Notes: a model not told the origin generated them from the letters alone. Shown: positions 51,804 through 63,137, numbered from the stretch's first letter. The stretch is 64,000 nt of DNA from Nesterenkonia aurantiaca (GCF_004364585.1 NZ_SOAN01000001.1:489858-553857); one strand, 5' to 3'. A program made the numbers and translations.

Positions 51804-52730
51804 TCAGGCGTCGAGGACTTTGAGCAGCTCGGCGGCCTTCACGGCGGTGATCAGGCTGCGGTCGAGCGCACGCTGGGTGGTGGCACGAGCCATGGCCATA
51901 TAGGCCGTGCGGATGTCGGCGGGCAGCTCGGAGCCCGCCAGCAGCTGCACGTGGTGCCGGAGCGTGCCGACGTCGCCACGGGCCACGGGTCCGGTCAGCG
52001 CACCCTCCCCCGAGGCCAGCGCGTTGTCCAGCGAGGCCTGCATCAGCGGGCGCAGCACGGTCTCGGCGCGCTCCACCCCGATCCGGTGCAGCATCTCGGC
52101 GGACTGGCCGGTGATGGTGTTCAGGTGGTTCGAGGCGTGCGCCAGCGCTGCGTGATAGGTCAGCCGGTCGGCCTCCTGGATCACCACCGGCTCCCCGCCC
52201 ATCTCCACCACCAGCGCCTGCGCGATCGGCAGCACCGGGCCCGGGGCGGTGACCCCGAAGGCGCAGGTATGCAGCTTCTGCAGGTCCATGCTGAGCCCGG
52301 TGAAGGTCATCGCCGGGTGGATCGCCAGCCCGATGGCGCCGTTGCGCTGCGCGGGGGCGAGCACCTCGGTGCCGTAGCGGCCGGAGGTGTGCACGATCAG
52401 CTGACCTGCTTGGATGTGACCGGCCTCGGCAAGCCCGGCCACCAGCTCGGAAAGGGCGTCGTCGGGCACCGCGAGCAGCACCAGCTCGGCCCGGCGCATG
52501 ATCTCCGGGATCTCCAGCACCGGCACCCCGCCCAGCAGCGATTCCGCACGGTTGCGGGAGTCCGCGGATACCGCATGGGCGCCGATCACCGAGTGCCCAG
52601 CCCCGCGCAGCGCCGCGCCCAGCACCGAGCCGACCTTCCCGGCCGAGATCACACCGATGCCGAGGCGACCTTCCCGCTGGGAGGGCGGGAGCTCCGCGGC
52701 GTAGGGGTCCACGGGCTGCTCAGCGGTCAC
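51804..52730 (-). CDS. Rossmann-like DUF2520 protein
   Basis: 308 aa. N-terminal Rossmann fold GIGVISAGKVGSVLGAALRGAGHSV and C-terminal helical DUF2520 domain (RLTYHAALAHASNHLNTITGQSAEMLHRIG). The neighbours folK...panC and this gene match the Rv3603c position in mycobacteria. The fold resembles F420/NADP-dependent reductases and ketopantoate reductases, so a step in pantothenate supply is a reasonable but unproven idea. GTG at 52730, overlapping the PH-domain gene by 11 nt. Confidence 0.9.
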   Translation of the reverse strand: MTAEQPVDPYAAELPPSQREGRLGIGVISAGKVGSVLGAALRGAGHSVIGAHAVSADSRNRAESLLGGVPVLEIPEIMRRAELVLLAVPDDALSELVAGLAEAGHIQAGQLIVHTSGRYGTEVLAPAQRNGAIGLAIHPAMTFTGLSMDLQKLHTCAFGVTAPGPVLPIAQALVVEMGGEPVVIQEADRLTYHAALAHASNHLNTITGQSAEMLHRIGVERAETVLRPLMQASLDNALASGEGALTGPVARGDVGTLRHHVQLLAGSELPADIRTAYMAMARATTQRALDRSLITAVKAAELLKVLDA

Positions 52731-54708
52731 GGGGGTCCTGTTCCTGGTGGGTCTGCGGGGATGCGGGGTTCTCCGGGCCGGTGTGATGCAGCGGCTCTGC
52801 GGCGTGGTCCGGGACGGTGGGGTCGGTCGGGATGGTCGATACCGGAGATTCCCCGGCGGCGGCTGCGTCCGGTGCGGCCAGCGCCTCGGCGGCCTTGCGT
52901 TCGAACTCGCGCAGCTCCTCGGGGCGCATCCACTGGTTGCGGTCGCTGTAGCGCCGGGCCTGGGCGGCATGGTCTGATTCGTATTCGAAGAGGTCCTTGA
53001 CCGCGTCGAGGTCCTGGTTCTTCAGCTTCGCCGCGAACGGGCCGGCCGGCGAGTGGATGAAGATGTCGGCGATCGACCGACGGCGCTGCAGCGGGCCCTG
53101 GGTCAGGCTCAGCGACTGGATCCGCTCATGCGGGATCATCGTCAGCTGCCGGGAGGCGCGACCGTCGCGGAACATCAGCGCGGTGGGAGTGGTGCGGAAC
53201 CCGCGACGACGGCGCACGATCGGGTCGAAGAACCGGGCACGACGTGGCACCTCGGTGTAGCCCAGTTCGGTCCCCGTACCCGTGAGCCCGGCGGTGAACA
53301 CCTCCTCGGGGTTCTCCACCTGCAGATCGGGGAACATCTCCGCGGCGGTGACCATCACGTCGTCGAGCCGACCCACGGGCAGCAGCACCGAACGCTTCTC
53401 TCCGATGCCGTAGCCGGCCACGGTGACCACGATCCTGAACCACTTGAACGGACGCCAGAGCACCGGCTGCTGGATCTGCAGCGCCTGCACCCGGCCCGGC
53501 GGAATGGTCTGATTGGTGGTCTCCAGCAGCCCATAGCGCACGCGAAGCCCCGAGCTGGTGGCGGTGGAGGTGAAGCCGAAGCCGGAGCTGAACTGCTGGT
53601 AATAGATGGTGACGGCAGCGAGGCCCATCGGGATGACCGCCGGGAGTCCGACGCCGGTGAGCACAGCCCAGATCGAGACCGAATCCGCATCGGAGCCGAC
53701 GGCCAGACCGATCCCGACCGCCACCATCCCCGTGACCAGGATGACCAGCACGAAGACCGTCCCCCAGCCGCTGAGCACCGAGCCGATCAGCCTCCCGGTG
53801 GGGACCTTGGCGATCAGCCGGTCCTGGCGCGCGGTGCCATGGGACTCCGAGGTCGGACCGGCGGCGTAGGGGTACTGCGCGCTGGAGTAGGGGTATTGCG
53901 CGCTGAAGGGGTCATAGGACTGAGCCGGTTCCGCATGGCCGGGGTATGCGTGATCGGGGTCTGCGTAGTCAGGGCCCGCGGGACCCAGACCCGCGTCACC
54001 GTGCGCCTGCCCGGCACCCTCGGCCGCGGTGAGGGGCTCGCCCCTGCCGGACGCGCGGTCCATGATCTCGGAGCGCAGCTCTTCGGCCTGGGTCTTCTTC
54101 AAGAACGCCAGGGTGGCGGCGGTGCCGTCGCCCTCTGCCACCTCGAACTTGAGCTCGGCGAGGCCCGTGAGTCGGGCGAGCAGCGGCTGGCGCAGGTCCA
54201 CGGCCTGGACGCGATCGATCCGGGCCTGGCGGTGCTGGCGCACGAAGATTCCGGACTTCACCATCACGTGATCAGAGGTGATCTTGTAGCGGGTGAACCA
54301 CCAGGAGAGCACGAAGCTGGAGAAGATCAATGCGATCACCAGCAGCACGCCGCCGGCGCCGAGCAGGAACGGCGTGGGGTTGGACTCCACATTCCGCTGG
54401 ATCTCGCCGCTGCGGAACGCCTCCCAGGCGTCCATCCAGCTCTGCCAGTTGTAGCTGAGGAAGATGCCGGGGATCGCGATGACGGCGAGCCCGCCGCGCA
54501 CGATCGGGCTCAGCGGGTGGACCTTGGTCCAGCTCGCGTCGAACCACCGCTCAGAGGTGCCCTTGGACTCCTCAGCGGCGTGCTCCCCAGCCGCGCGTCC
54601 CTCTGCGGCCTGGTTCGCGGCCGCGCGGTTCGAGGCCGCCTGGTTCGCGGCGGCCTGGTGCGCGGCGGCCTGGTTCCCGGCGGTGCGATCGTCCATGCCC
54701 CGACTCAC
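52720..54708 (-). CDS. large bacterial PH-domain (bPH2) membrane protein
   Basis: 662 aa. Ala/Gln/Asn-rich N-terminus (about residues 1-45, repeats of NQAA), two helices (SPIVRGGLAVIAIPGIFLSYNW, FLLGAGGVLLVIALIFSSFVLSWW), then bPH2-type segments (TRYKITSDHVMVKSGIFVRQHRQARIDRVQAVDLRQPLLARLTGL; RYGLLETTNQTIPPGRVQALQIQQPVLWRPF; PHERIQSLSLTQGPLQRR). Similar to YdbT of Bacillus; role in envelope homeostasis suspected. Starts in GTGA overlap with the short bPH2 gene. Confidence 0.88.
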   Translation of the reverse strand: MSRGMDDRTAGNQAAAHQAAANQAASNRAAANQAAEGRAAGEHAAEESKGTSERWFDASWTKVHPLSPIVRGGLAVIAIPGIFLSYNWQSWMDAWEAFRSGEIQRNVESNPTPFLLGAGGVLLVIALIFSSFVLSWWFTRYKITSDHVMVKSGIFVRQHRQARIDRVQAVDLRQPLLARLTGLAELKFEVAEGDGTAATLAFLKKTQAEELRSEIMDRASGRGEPLTAAEGAGQAHGDAGLGPAGPDYADPDHAYPGHAEPAQSYDPFSAQYPYSSAQYPYAAGPTSESHGTARQDRLIAKVPTGRLIGSVLSGWGTVFVLVILVTGMVAVGIGLAVGSDADSVSIWAVLTGVGLPAVIPMGLAAVTIYYQQFSSGFGFTSTATSSGLRVRYGLLETTNQTIPPGRVQALQIQQPVLWRPFKWFRIVVTVAGYGIGEKRSVLLPVGRLDDVMVTAAEMFPDLQVENPEEVFTAGLTGTGTELGYTEVPRRARFFDPIVRRRRGFRTTPTALMFRDGRASRQLTMIPHERIQSLSLTQGPLQRRRSIADIFIHSPAGPFAAKLKNQDLDAVKDLFEYESDHAAQARRYSDRNQWMRPEELREFERKAAEALAAPDAAAAGESPVSTIPTDPTVPDHAAEPLHHTGPENPASPQTHQEQDPRDR

Positions 54709-55217
54709 AGACCGGCCAGGCGAGCCTGGCCACGGACGGAGAGTTCTTCACGCAGCCGCGCGCCCTCCTCGCGGGAGGCGCCCGGGATGACGGCGTCGGT
54801 GGCCGCGGCCGCGGTCTTCAGCTGCACGGTGCACAGGCCGTAGCGGCGCATCAGCGGACCGGCCTCGATGTCGACGTACTGCAGCCGCCCGTAGGGCACC
54901 GCAACCACCCGCTGGAAGAGGATCCCACGGCGGATCAGCAGATCATCGGCACGCTCGTGGTAGCCGATCGCTCGGATCCTTCGCGGAATCAGCCAGAGGT
55001 CCGCTGCCGCCCAGCTCAGCACCACGGCAGAGACCAAGATCTTGATCCACAGCGGGATGCCGCTGAAGACGCCGATCGCGTCGAGCACGATCGGGGTCGC
55101 GATCACCGCCAGGGTGATCACCCAGCCGAGGATCCCAGTGATGTACTTCACGGTGATGTAGCGCTCGTCGACTCGGGTCCAGGTGACACCTGTGGGATCA
55201 ATGGGTTCCGCGGGCAT
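54705..55217 (-). CDS. short bPH2-domain membrane protein
   Basis: 170 aa. Two helices (ILGWVITLAVIATPIVLDAIG, IPLWIKILVSAVVLSWAAADL) then IRRGILFQRVVAVPYGRLQYVDIEAGPLMRRYGLCTVQL, the bPH2/YdbS-type fold. YdbS and YdbT are commonly adjacent and expected to act together. GGAGG upstream of the ATG; its reading frame overlaps the DUF3180 gene by 20 nt and the next by 4 nt. Confidence 0.9.
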   Translation of the reverse strand: MPAEPIDPTGVTWTRVDERYITVKYITGILGWVITLAVIATPIVLDAIGVFSGIPLWIKILVSAVVLSWAAADLWLIPRRIRAIGYHERADDLLIRRGILFQRVVAVPYGRLQYVDIEAGPLMRRYGLCTVQLKTAAAATDAVIPGASREEGARLREELSVRGQARLAGL

Positions 55218-55761
55218 AGCCCTCCTCCGGTATCGGTCCTGTGTTGCGTTCGGGCTTTCCGCGGTGCCGCTCTCCCAGCGGGTTCTCATCCGTTGGGTTC
55301 TCGTCCGGCGGGATCCTGCAGAGCAGCTCGACGACAAACCCAATGATCACCCAGATCATGCCCCCCGTGATCATCAGTAGGGATGAGTTCACGTTCGGGG
55401 CGCTCAGCGCCGCGGCGGGCACCAGGTCACCGAGGATACCCGCATGCCAGCCGGCGATCAGCGCGCCGGCATAGGCGCCGGCCTGCCCTGCGGTCAGGAC
55501 CCGGACGGCGTGGAGCGGGTGCAGGCTGCGCTGGCCGCGCCGGCCCTTCGCTGCGGCCGAGGCGATCCGGCGCTGATCGCGCCAGACCAGCAGCCCCAGG
55601 GTCAGCACGATCAGGGCGATCCCGAGCAGGGTCACCAGAGACGTGCGGGGCAGGACCGGGGAGCCCATCCCCTGGGCAGACATGTAGACAGTGGTGATGA
55701 ACCCGACCAGGGCGCTGTGGGCTGCGATGATCAGCAGGCGCAGCGCCGAGAGTCGGCTCAT
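55198..55761 (-). CDS. DUF3180 membrane protein
   Basis: 187 aa, four helices: LRLLIIAAHSALVGFITTVY, SLVTLLGIALIVLTLGLLVW, AGAYAGALIAGWHAGILGD and SSLLMITGGMIWVIIGFVVELL. DUF3180 is the Rv3605c-type gene that follows folK in actinobacteria; function unknown. Coupled to folK by ATGA overlap. Confidence 0.9.
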   Translation of the reverse strand: MSRLSALRLLIIAAHSALVGFITTVYMSAQGMGSPVLPRTSLVTLLGIALIVLTLGLLVWRDQRRIASAAAKGRRGQRSLHPLHAVRVLTAGQAGAYAGALIAGWHAGILGDLVPAAALSAPNVNSSLLMITGGMIWVIIGFVVELLCRIPPDENPTDENPLGERHRGKPERNTGPIPEEGYARGTH

Positions 55762-56735
55762 CGGACGCTCTCCAGCCGTTCCACGCTCTTCGCGTCGGCG
55801 GCCTGCCGGGCGAGCTCTGCCACGGGCGTCCCGTCCAGCTGAGCCCGCGGGTCCATCCAGGTCCAGGGGACCAGGACGAATCCCCGGATCCCGGCTCGCG
55901 GATGCGGAACCTGGAGCGTGATCGAGGAAATCCGCGCGCGGCCGTAGGTGATGATGTCGATGTCCAGCGTGCGCGGGCCCCAGCGGACCTCGCCGTTCTC
56001 CACACCGCGGGCCCGGTGATGGTCCTGCTCGATCGCCTGGGTGCAGGCCAGCAGCGCATGCGGGCTCAGCGTGGTGCTGACCTCGAGCACCTGGTTGTGG
56101 AAGTCGGGCTGTCCTGCCGGCCCGCCCACAGGGCTGGTCCTGGCCAACGGGGACGCTCGGAGCACCCGCACCGCCTCGGCACGGTCCAGTGCGGCGACTG
56201 CCGAGGCCAGCGTCACGGCGGATTCTCCGAGGTTGGATCCCAGCGCCAGCACCGCGGTGACCTCCCCCGCGGGAGCGGCCTCAGGGTCCAGGCTGGGTCC
56301 CGGCTCCGCGGCGGACACGGAGTCCGTCGCGTGGTCTCCCGCAGCAGGGAGATCGCTGCGGTCCCGGCGGGCGGTCACCGAGACGTCTTCGAAGGTCTGG
56401 GCCAGCGGGGCCTGCGGCTTGTGCACGGTGATCTCCGCCGCGAGCAGACGCTGATCGGTGGCCAGGATCTCTCGAGCCAGGTGATCGGCGAGGGCTTCGA
56501 TCAGGTCGAAGGGCTCGCCGGTGATGGCGGCGTGGATTAGCTCCGCGATCTCCACATAGGAGACGGTGTCGGGGAGGGCGTCGCTGCGGCCCGCGGCGCG
56601 CAGGTCCAGCGTGAGCTCGGCGTCGACCCGGAAGATCTGACCCTCGCGCTTCTCGAAGTCGAAGACCCCGTGGTGGCCGGTGGCCGTGAGTCCGGTGAGC
56701 CGGATGGTGTCACGGGGGCTGCTCCTGCTGGACAT
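55758..56735 (-). CDS. folB-folK: bifunctional dihydroneopterin aldolase / HPPK
   Basis: 325 aa fusion. N-terminal FolB (DTIRLTGLTATGHHGVFDFEKREGQ, catalytic GxHG-like His and Glu, VHKPQAPL) then, after a Ser/Pro/Ala linker, FolK (LALGSNLG, ARTSPVGGPAGQPDFHNQVLEV, RWGPRTLDIDII, VPHPRAGIRGFVLVP). It performs two successive folate steps. In mycobacteria these are separate genes (Rv3607c, Rv3606c). GAAGG before the ATG; 4 bp after folP. Confidence 0.95.
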   Translation of the reverse strand: MSSRSSPRDTIRLTGLTATGHHGVFDFEKREGQIFRVDAELTLDLRAAGRSDALPDTVSYVEIAELIHAAITGEPFDLIEALADHLAREILATDQRLLAAEITVHKPQAPLAQTFEDVSVTARRDRSDLPAAGDHATDSVSAAEPGPSLDPEAAPAGEVTAVLALGSNLGESAVTLASAVAALDRAEAVRVLRASPLARTSPVGGPAGQPDFHNQVLEVSTTLSPHALLACTQAIEQDHHRARGVENGEVRWGPRTLDIDIITYGRARISSITLQVPHPRAGIRGFVLVPWTWMDPRAQLDGTPVAELARQAADAKSVERLESVR

Positions 56736-56739
56736 TGTT

Positions 56740-57564
56740 CTACCTTCTCAGCTTGGAGATCACTTGCACAGCATCTCGGCTTCCCTGCACGTCATGGACC
56801 CGGACGCCCCAGACCCCTGCCTGGGAGGCCAATGCGGAGAGCACCGCGGTGGCGGTGTCTCGGGCGCCCTCGGAGGTGACCGAGCCGAGGAACCCCTTGC
56901 GGGAGGCGCCGAAGAGCACCCGGTGCCCGAGCCGGACGAAGCTCTCCAGGCTGCGGATCAGTTCCCAGTTCTGCTCGTGGGTCTTGGAGAACCCGATTCC
57001 AGGATCCAGGATGAGCTGTTCGCGGCGGGCACCGGCGTCGAGATATCGGTCCCGCACGGCGAGCAGCTCTGCTGCGACGTCTTCGAGCAGCGACTCGTAT
57101 TCGGTCAGGGACCCCATGGTCTGGGAGTCGCCGCGGTTGTGCGTGATCACGATCTGCGCCCCGGATTCGGCGATCAGCTCCGGCATCGCAGGATCGGTGA
57201 GCGCGCCAGAGACGTCGTTGATGGTCAGTGTCCGCGGATCCAGGCCGCAGCGATCCGCGCATTCCAGTGCGGCCAGCGCGGTGGCCGCTCGTCTGGTGTC
57301 CACCGAGACCGTGATCCCGCAGCCCAGCAGCTCCTCGAGCACCGGCAGGATCCTGCGCTGCTCCTCGGCCACGGGGGTGGGCACCGCGCCCGGTCGGGTG
57401 GATTCCCCGCCGACGTCGATCAGGTCGGCCCCGGTCTGGGTCATGCGCAGCGCCTCGGTGACCGCAGCCGCCACATCGGGGCTGCCGGCGCCGTCGTCGA
57501 ACCGGCCGCCGTCGGAGAAGGAGTCCGGGGTGAGGTTCAGAATCCCCATGATGGAAGTGCTCAT
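56740..57564 (-). CDS. folP: dihydropteroate synthase FolP
   Basis: 274 aa. Pterin-site motifs MGILNLTPDSFSDGGRF, DVGGESTRPGA, VSVDTRRAA, TINDVSGAL and LDPGIGFSKTHEQN are complete. Condenses p-aminobenzoate with the pterin diphosphate; the sulphonamide target. ATG with GGAGA; the upstream extension is not coding. Confidence 0.96.
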   Translation of the reverse strand: MSTSIMGILNLTPDSFSDGGRFDDGAGSPDVAAAVTEALRMTQTGADLIDVGGESTRPGAVPTPVAEEQRRILPVLEELLGCGITVSVDTRRAATALAALECADRCGLDPRTLTINDVSGALTDPAMPELIAESGAQIVITHNRGDSQTMGSLTEYESLLEDVAAELLAVRDRYLDAGARREQLILDPGIGFSKTHEQNWELIRSLESFVRLGHRVLFGASRKGFLGSVTSEGARDTATAVLSALASQAGVWGVRVHDVQGSRDAVQVISKLRR

Positions 57565-57593
57565 CTGGCTCTCCGATTCAATCAGGCGGGTTG

Positions 57594-58191
57594 TTAGCGG
57601 GGTCGTCCGTGGAGCATCAGGCTCATCGCCTCGGCGCGGGTGGCGGGGTCGCGGAGCTGTCCGCGCACCGCGGAGGTGATGGTCCGGGCCCCGGGCTTGG
57701 AGACTCCGCGCATGGACATGCACAGATGCTCGGCCTCGACGACGACCATGGCACCGCCCGGGGTCAGGTGCTGGACCAGGGCGTCGACCACCTGGGTGGT
57801 GAGCTGCTCCTGGACCTGCGGGCGCTTGGCGAAGATGTCGACCAGCCGGGCCAGCTTGCTCAGGCCGGTGACCCTGCCCTCCGGGGAGGGGATGTAGCCG
57901 ATATGGGCGTGGCCGAAGAAGGGCACCAGGTGGTGCTCACAGGTGGAGTAGAACGGGACGTCGCGGACCAGCACAAGCTCCTCGTGCCCGATGTCGAAGG
58001 TGGTCGACATCAGCTCCGCAGGATCCTCGCGCAGCCCCAGGAAGGCCTCCTCATAGGCCCGGGCCACCCGGGCGGGCGTGCCCTTGAGCCCCTCGCGCTC
58101 CGGATCCTCGCCGACGGCGAGCAGGATCTCGCGCACCGCCGCCTCGATCCGCGGCAGGTCCACCGGCTCGGTCAGGGGTGGTCCGGGGTGC

Positions 58192-58199
<8 letters not shown>
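57594..58199 (-). CDS. folE: GTP cyclohydrolase I
   Basis: 201 aa, usual length. Zinc ligands in [22 protein letters not shown] and [32 protein letters not shown] is the family signature. First step of tetrahydrofolate synthesis. Overlaps ftsH by 8 nt. Confidence 0.97.
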
Positions 58200-60153
<1,954 letters not shown>

Positions 60154-60298
60154 GCAGCTCCGTCAGACGCAGATATACCTAGCATCTAAAGGTACTCGGG
60201 CTCGAGGTGATGGGGCTAACCCGGAGTGACCAAGTTCGCCTCCGGGAGAACTTGGCCTGCCAGGCCTCCGGCGAGCAGCGGGGTTCGAAACCCCCGGG
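60154..60298. other. hairpin-rich gap between ftsH and 2-hydroxycarboxylate carrier
   Basis: CCAAGTTC-N10-GAACTTGG (60230-60255) and CGGGG-TTCGAAA-CCCCCG (60279-60296) can form stems, the latter touching the carrier's stop codon and probably ending its transcript. The AT-richer 60170-60200 probably holds the ftsH promoter. Confidence 0.5.
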
Positions 60299-61744
60299 TC
60301 AGCCGATGATCGGGATCAGCAGTGAGACCGTGAGCAGCACCAGGGCCCCGCCGATCCGGGAGGAGACCTGCAGGAACGGCATCAGCTCGAGCCGGTTGGC
60401 CGCGGAGACCACGGCGACGTCCCCGGTGCCGCCCATATCGGTCATGCCCATGCCGATGGCGATCGATGTCTCGGCGTAGTACATCTTCACCAGCCAGCCC
60501 AGCGCACCGGAGACCAGGATCGCCACCACCACTGCCAGGGCGACGAGCACCGGGTAGCGCCAGTCGGAGAGCAGCCGGCCGAGCTCGTCGAACTCGAAGA
60601 ACGTGATCGAGATGCCCACCAGCAGCGCCGGGGTCAGCGTGGAGGAGACGAACCCGAACCAGCTCGAGACCGCATCCTCGAAGGAGGCCGGCATCAGGCC
60701 GAAGATCTTGATCGCGGCGGCCAGCAGGATGGTCCAGGCGTAGGCATGCAGGCCCGGGACGAACTCGGCGATGATGCTGCCGGCCAGGAAGAGCGTGGCG
60801 GCAAGGGTCAGGCCGACGACGAGCACGTTGAACGAGCCGCTGGTGGGCTTGGCCTTCGCCTTGAACTGATCCGTGCTGCCTTCGACTCGGACGATCTGTC
60901 CGTTGCCGTTGAAGCCGACGAAGAACTGCTGGCCCTTATAGGTGATGCCGTTGAAGATGCCGGCACAGAAGATGGTCAGCACATTGGCGATGATCACCGC
61001 GGGGATCAGCTGGGCCACATAGGCGCCGGCGTCGCCGCCCATCTGCTCGGAGTAGATCCCGGACATCGGCACGATGCCGGCCCCCACGCCGCCGCCCATG
61101 ATCGGGGCCGCCACGAAGAGCACCGCATCACGCAGCCCGAAGCCCAGCGCGGCTCCCACCGCGCCGACCACCAGGAAGACCGTGATGATGGTGCCGATCA
61201 GCGGCACCGCGATCCTTGCGCCGGCCTTGAGCAGCAGCGCCCGCGGCATCCCCAGGATGGAGCCGGCGATCAGGCTGGCGACGTAGAAGTCGATGAAGCC
61301 GATCTCGGATCCGTCGGTGAAGATCTCCATGTTCTCCGCCAGCGCCGCCGGGAACCAGCCGAGGTGCAGCAGGATGGCAGGGGTCAGGATGCACAGCACG
61401 GTGGGCAGGCCGTAGTTGCGCAGGCCCGGCACCCGTCCGCCGATCCAGTTCAGCGCCGCGCCGACCAGGATGACGACGGCGAAGCCGGCAAGCATCGTGT
61501 TCGGCAGCACGCCCAGGCCTGCGCAGAGCAGGATCACGCCGAAGAGCAGCGCGAACCAGCCGATGGGCAGGCCCATGATGCGGGTCCAGCTCTCTGGGCG
61601 GTCGAACTCCGCACCGGGCTCCGGGGCAGCCGGGGGAACCGAGGCCGCGTTCCCGGGGTTCTCGCGGGAGGGGATCCCGCCTGGAAGCGTCTCAGAGGGA
61701 GATTCTGCGGGCTTCATTGCCCGCGATTCGGTCTCGCCGCGCAC
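60299..61744 (-). CDS. 2-hydroxycarboxylate transporter (CitS/MleP family)
   Basis: 481 aa, about eleven helices plus two re-entrant loops with GGxG motifs (PIMGGGVGAGIVP; MGMTDMGGTGDVAVVSAANR). This is the 2HCT family that carries citrate, malate or lactate with Na+ or in exchange. Start chosen at GTG 61744 with AGGAG; ATG 61717 lacks a good ribosome site. GntR gene lies upstream, and an operator-like repeat lies between its -35 and -10. Confidence 0.92.
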   Translation of the reverse strand: MRGETESRAMKPAESPSETLPGGIPSRENPGNAASVPPAAPEPGAEFDRPESWTRIMGLPIGWFALLFGVILLCAGLGVLPNTMLAGFAVVILVGAALNWIGGRVPGLRNYGLPTVLCILTPAILLHLGWFPAALAENMEIFTDGSEIGFIDFYVASLIAGSILGMPRALLLKAGARIAVPLIGTIITVFLVVGAVGAALGFGLRDAVLFVAAPIMGGGVGAGIVPMSGIYSEQMGGDAGAYVAQLIPAVIIANVLTIFCAGIFNGITYKGQQFFVGFNGNGQIVRVEGSTDQFKAKAKPTSGSFNVLVVGLTLAATLFLAGSIIAEFVPGLHAYAWTILLAAAIKIFGLMPASFEDAVSSWFGFVSSTLTPALLVGISITFFEFDELGRLLSDWRYPVLVALAVVVAILVSGALGWLVKMYYAETSIAIGMGMTDMGGTGDVAVVSAANRLELMPFLQVSSRIGGALVLLTVSLLIPIIG

Positions 61745-61824
61745 GTGTCTCCTCGAAAGTCTCGGATGCCTGACCACGCGGGCGCACTGCCTGTGTGTGG
61801 CACGTCACCGGTGTGACCAGGGTT

Positions 61825-61853
61825 ACGCTACTTTGCATTTTATAAAGTATCAA
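61825..61853 (-). promoter_or_regulatory. promoter and GntR-type operator of 2HCT carrier
   Basis: Minus-strand TTGATA (61848-61853), exactly 17 nt, TAGCGT (61825-61830). The perfect inverted repeat TACTTT-N9-AAAGTA (61829-61849) lies across spacer and both boxes, the usual place for a repressor. Confidence 0.7.
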
Positions 61854-61899
61854 CTGAATGGAGCCCGGACCGGGTGGCGAGGTCGCCGGAAGAGCAGGC

Positions 61900-62544
61900 T
61901 CAGAGGTTGTTCAGCGCGGCGTCGCGGCCGTGTTCGATGTGCTGCGCGGTCATGGCGGCTGCGGCGTCGAGGTCCTGGGCCACCAGGGCATCGAGGATCG
62001 CGTGGTGCTCACGGCTGGATTGGGCCACTCGGTCCTGATCGGCGTAGAGGCCCAGCGAAGGGTAGGGCATGCCGGCCCAGAGCTGGTCGATGAAGCCCAT
62101 CAGGAGGGCGTCCCTGCTGAGCCGGTAGAGCCCATAGTGGAACGCCTCGTTGCGCTGCACGACCTCCAGCGGGGTCTGGGCCTGATCGCAGGCGCGCAGG
62201 AGTCCGCGCAACACTTCGAGGTCCCCCGGGCTCAGCTGCTGCCCGGCCTCGCGCACCGCGAGCGGCTCGAGCACGGTGCGCAGCCGGTAGACCTGATCGA
62301 TGCGTTCCGGGGTCAGCTCGGCGATGAAGGTGCTGCCGTGCGGGTCGTGGACCACGAAGCCTTCGGACTGCAGCCGGTTCAGCGCTTCGCGCACCGGAGT
62401 CAGGCTCATGCCCAGCGTCTCACTCAGGTGTTTGAGCGTGATCCGCTCACCGGGGGCGAGCTCGCCGACCTGGATGCTGCTGCGCAGGCTGGAGTAGGCG
62501 GCAGCGGCCTTGCTCACCGGTCGCACCGGTAGGTTCTCCTGCAC
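61900..62544 (-). CDS. GntR-family transcription regulator, FCD type
   Basis: 214 aa. N-terminal winged helix (GERITLKHLSETLGMSLTPVREALNRLQSEGFV) and helical FCD ligand domain with metal-binding pattern Arg...Asp/Glu, His in NEAFHYGLY, EHHAIL and AAQHIEH. FCD regulators commonly sense carboxylates. GTG start with AGGAG. The next gene, transcribed the same way after 155 bp, is the 2HCT carrier. Confidence 0.92.
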   Translation of the reverse strand: MQENLPVRPVSKAAAAYSSLRSSIQVGELAPGERITLKHLSETLGMSLTPVREALNRLQSEGFVVHDPHGSTFIAELTPERIDQVYRLRTVLEPLAVREAGQQLSPGDLEVLRGLLRACDQAQTPLEVVQRNEAFHYGLYRLSRDALLMGFIDQLWAGMPYPSLGLYADQDRVAQSSREHHAILDALVAQDLDAAAAMTAQHIEHGRDAALNNL

Positions 62545-62585
62545 AGCCCGGCTCCTCCCCGCCTCTGCCGCTTCGCGCGGTCAGC

Positions 62586-63137
62586 TCACTGGTAGACGTG
62601 TGGAGCGAGGATCCCGACGCAGTCGAGGTTGCGGTACTTCTCGGCGAAGTCCAGGCCGTAGCCGACGACGAACTTGTTCGGGATGTCCATGCCGACGTAC
62701 TTCACGTCGATGTCGACCTTCACGGCGTCGGGCTTGCGGAAGAGCGTGCAGATCTCCAGCGAGGCCGGGCCGCGGGATTCCAGGTTGGTCTTCAGCCAGG
62801 AGAGCGTCAGTCCGGAGTCGATGATGTCTTCGACGATGAGCACGTGGCGGTTCATCAGGTCGGCATCGAGATCTTTGAGGATGCGCACCACCCCGGAGGA
62901 CTTGGTGCCGGAGCCGTAGGAGGACACCGCCATCCAGTCCATGGTCACGTGTGAGCGCAGCGCGCGGGCCAGATCGGCCATGACCATGACCGCGCCCTTG
63001 AGGACACCGACTAACAAGACGTCCTTATCCGCGTAGTCACGGTCGATGACGGCTGCAAGTTCTCTGATCTTCGCGTCGATCTCGTCCTTGGTGTAGAGCA
63101 CCTCGGTGAGATCTGCTTTGACATCCTGAGCATCCAT
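62586..63137 (-). CDS. hpt: hypoxanthine phosphoribosyltransferase
   Basis: 183 aa. PRPP motif [15 protein letters not shown], PPi loop [18 protein letters not shown] and [17 protein letters not shown] at the C-terminus. Salvages hypoxanthine and guanine. Follows tilS by 39 bp, the usual actinobacterial order tilS-hpt-ftsH. Confidence 0.97.
   Translation of the reverse strand: MDAQDVKADLTEVLYTKDEIDAKIRELAAVIDRDYADKDVLLVGVLKGAVMVMADLARALRSHVTMDWMAVSSYGSGTKSSGVVRILKDLDADLMNRHVLIVEDIIDSGLTLSWLKTNLESRGPASLEICTLFRKPDAVKVDIDVKYVGMDIPNKFVVGYGLDFAEKYRNLDCVGILAPHVYQ

Noticed and set aside
60279-60296. GGTTCGAAACC resembles the T arm of a tRNA, suggesting a tRNA fragment or attachment site
   Set aside because: No acceptor, D or anticodon arm pairs nearby, and no CCA follows. 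It is better explained as a hairpin at the end of the carrier transcript.
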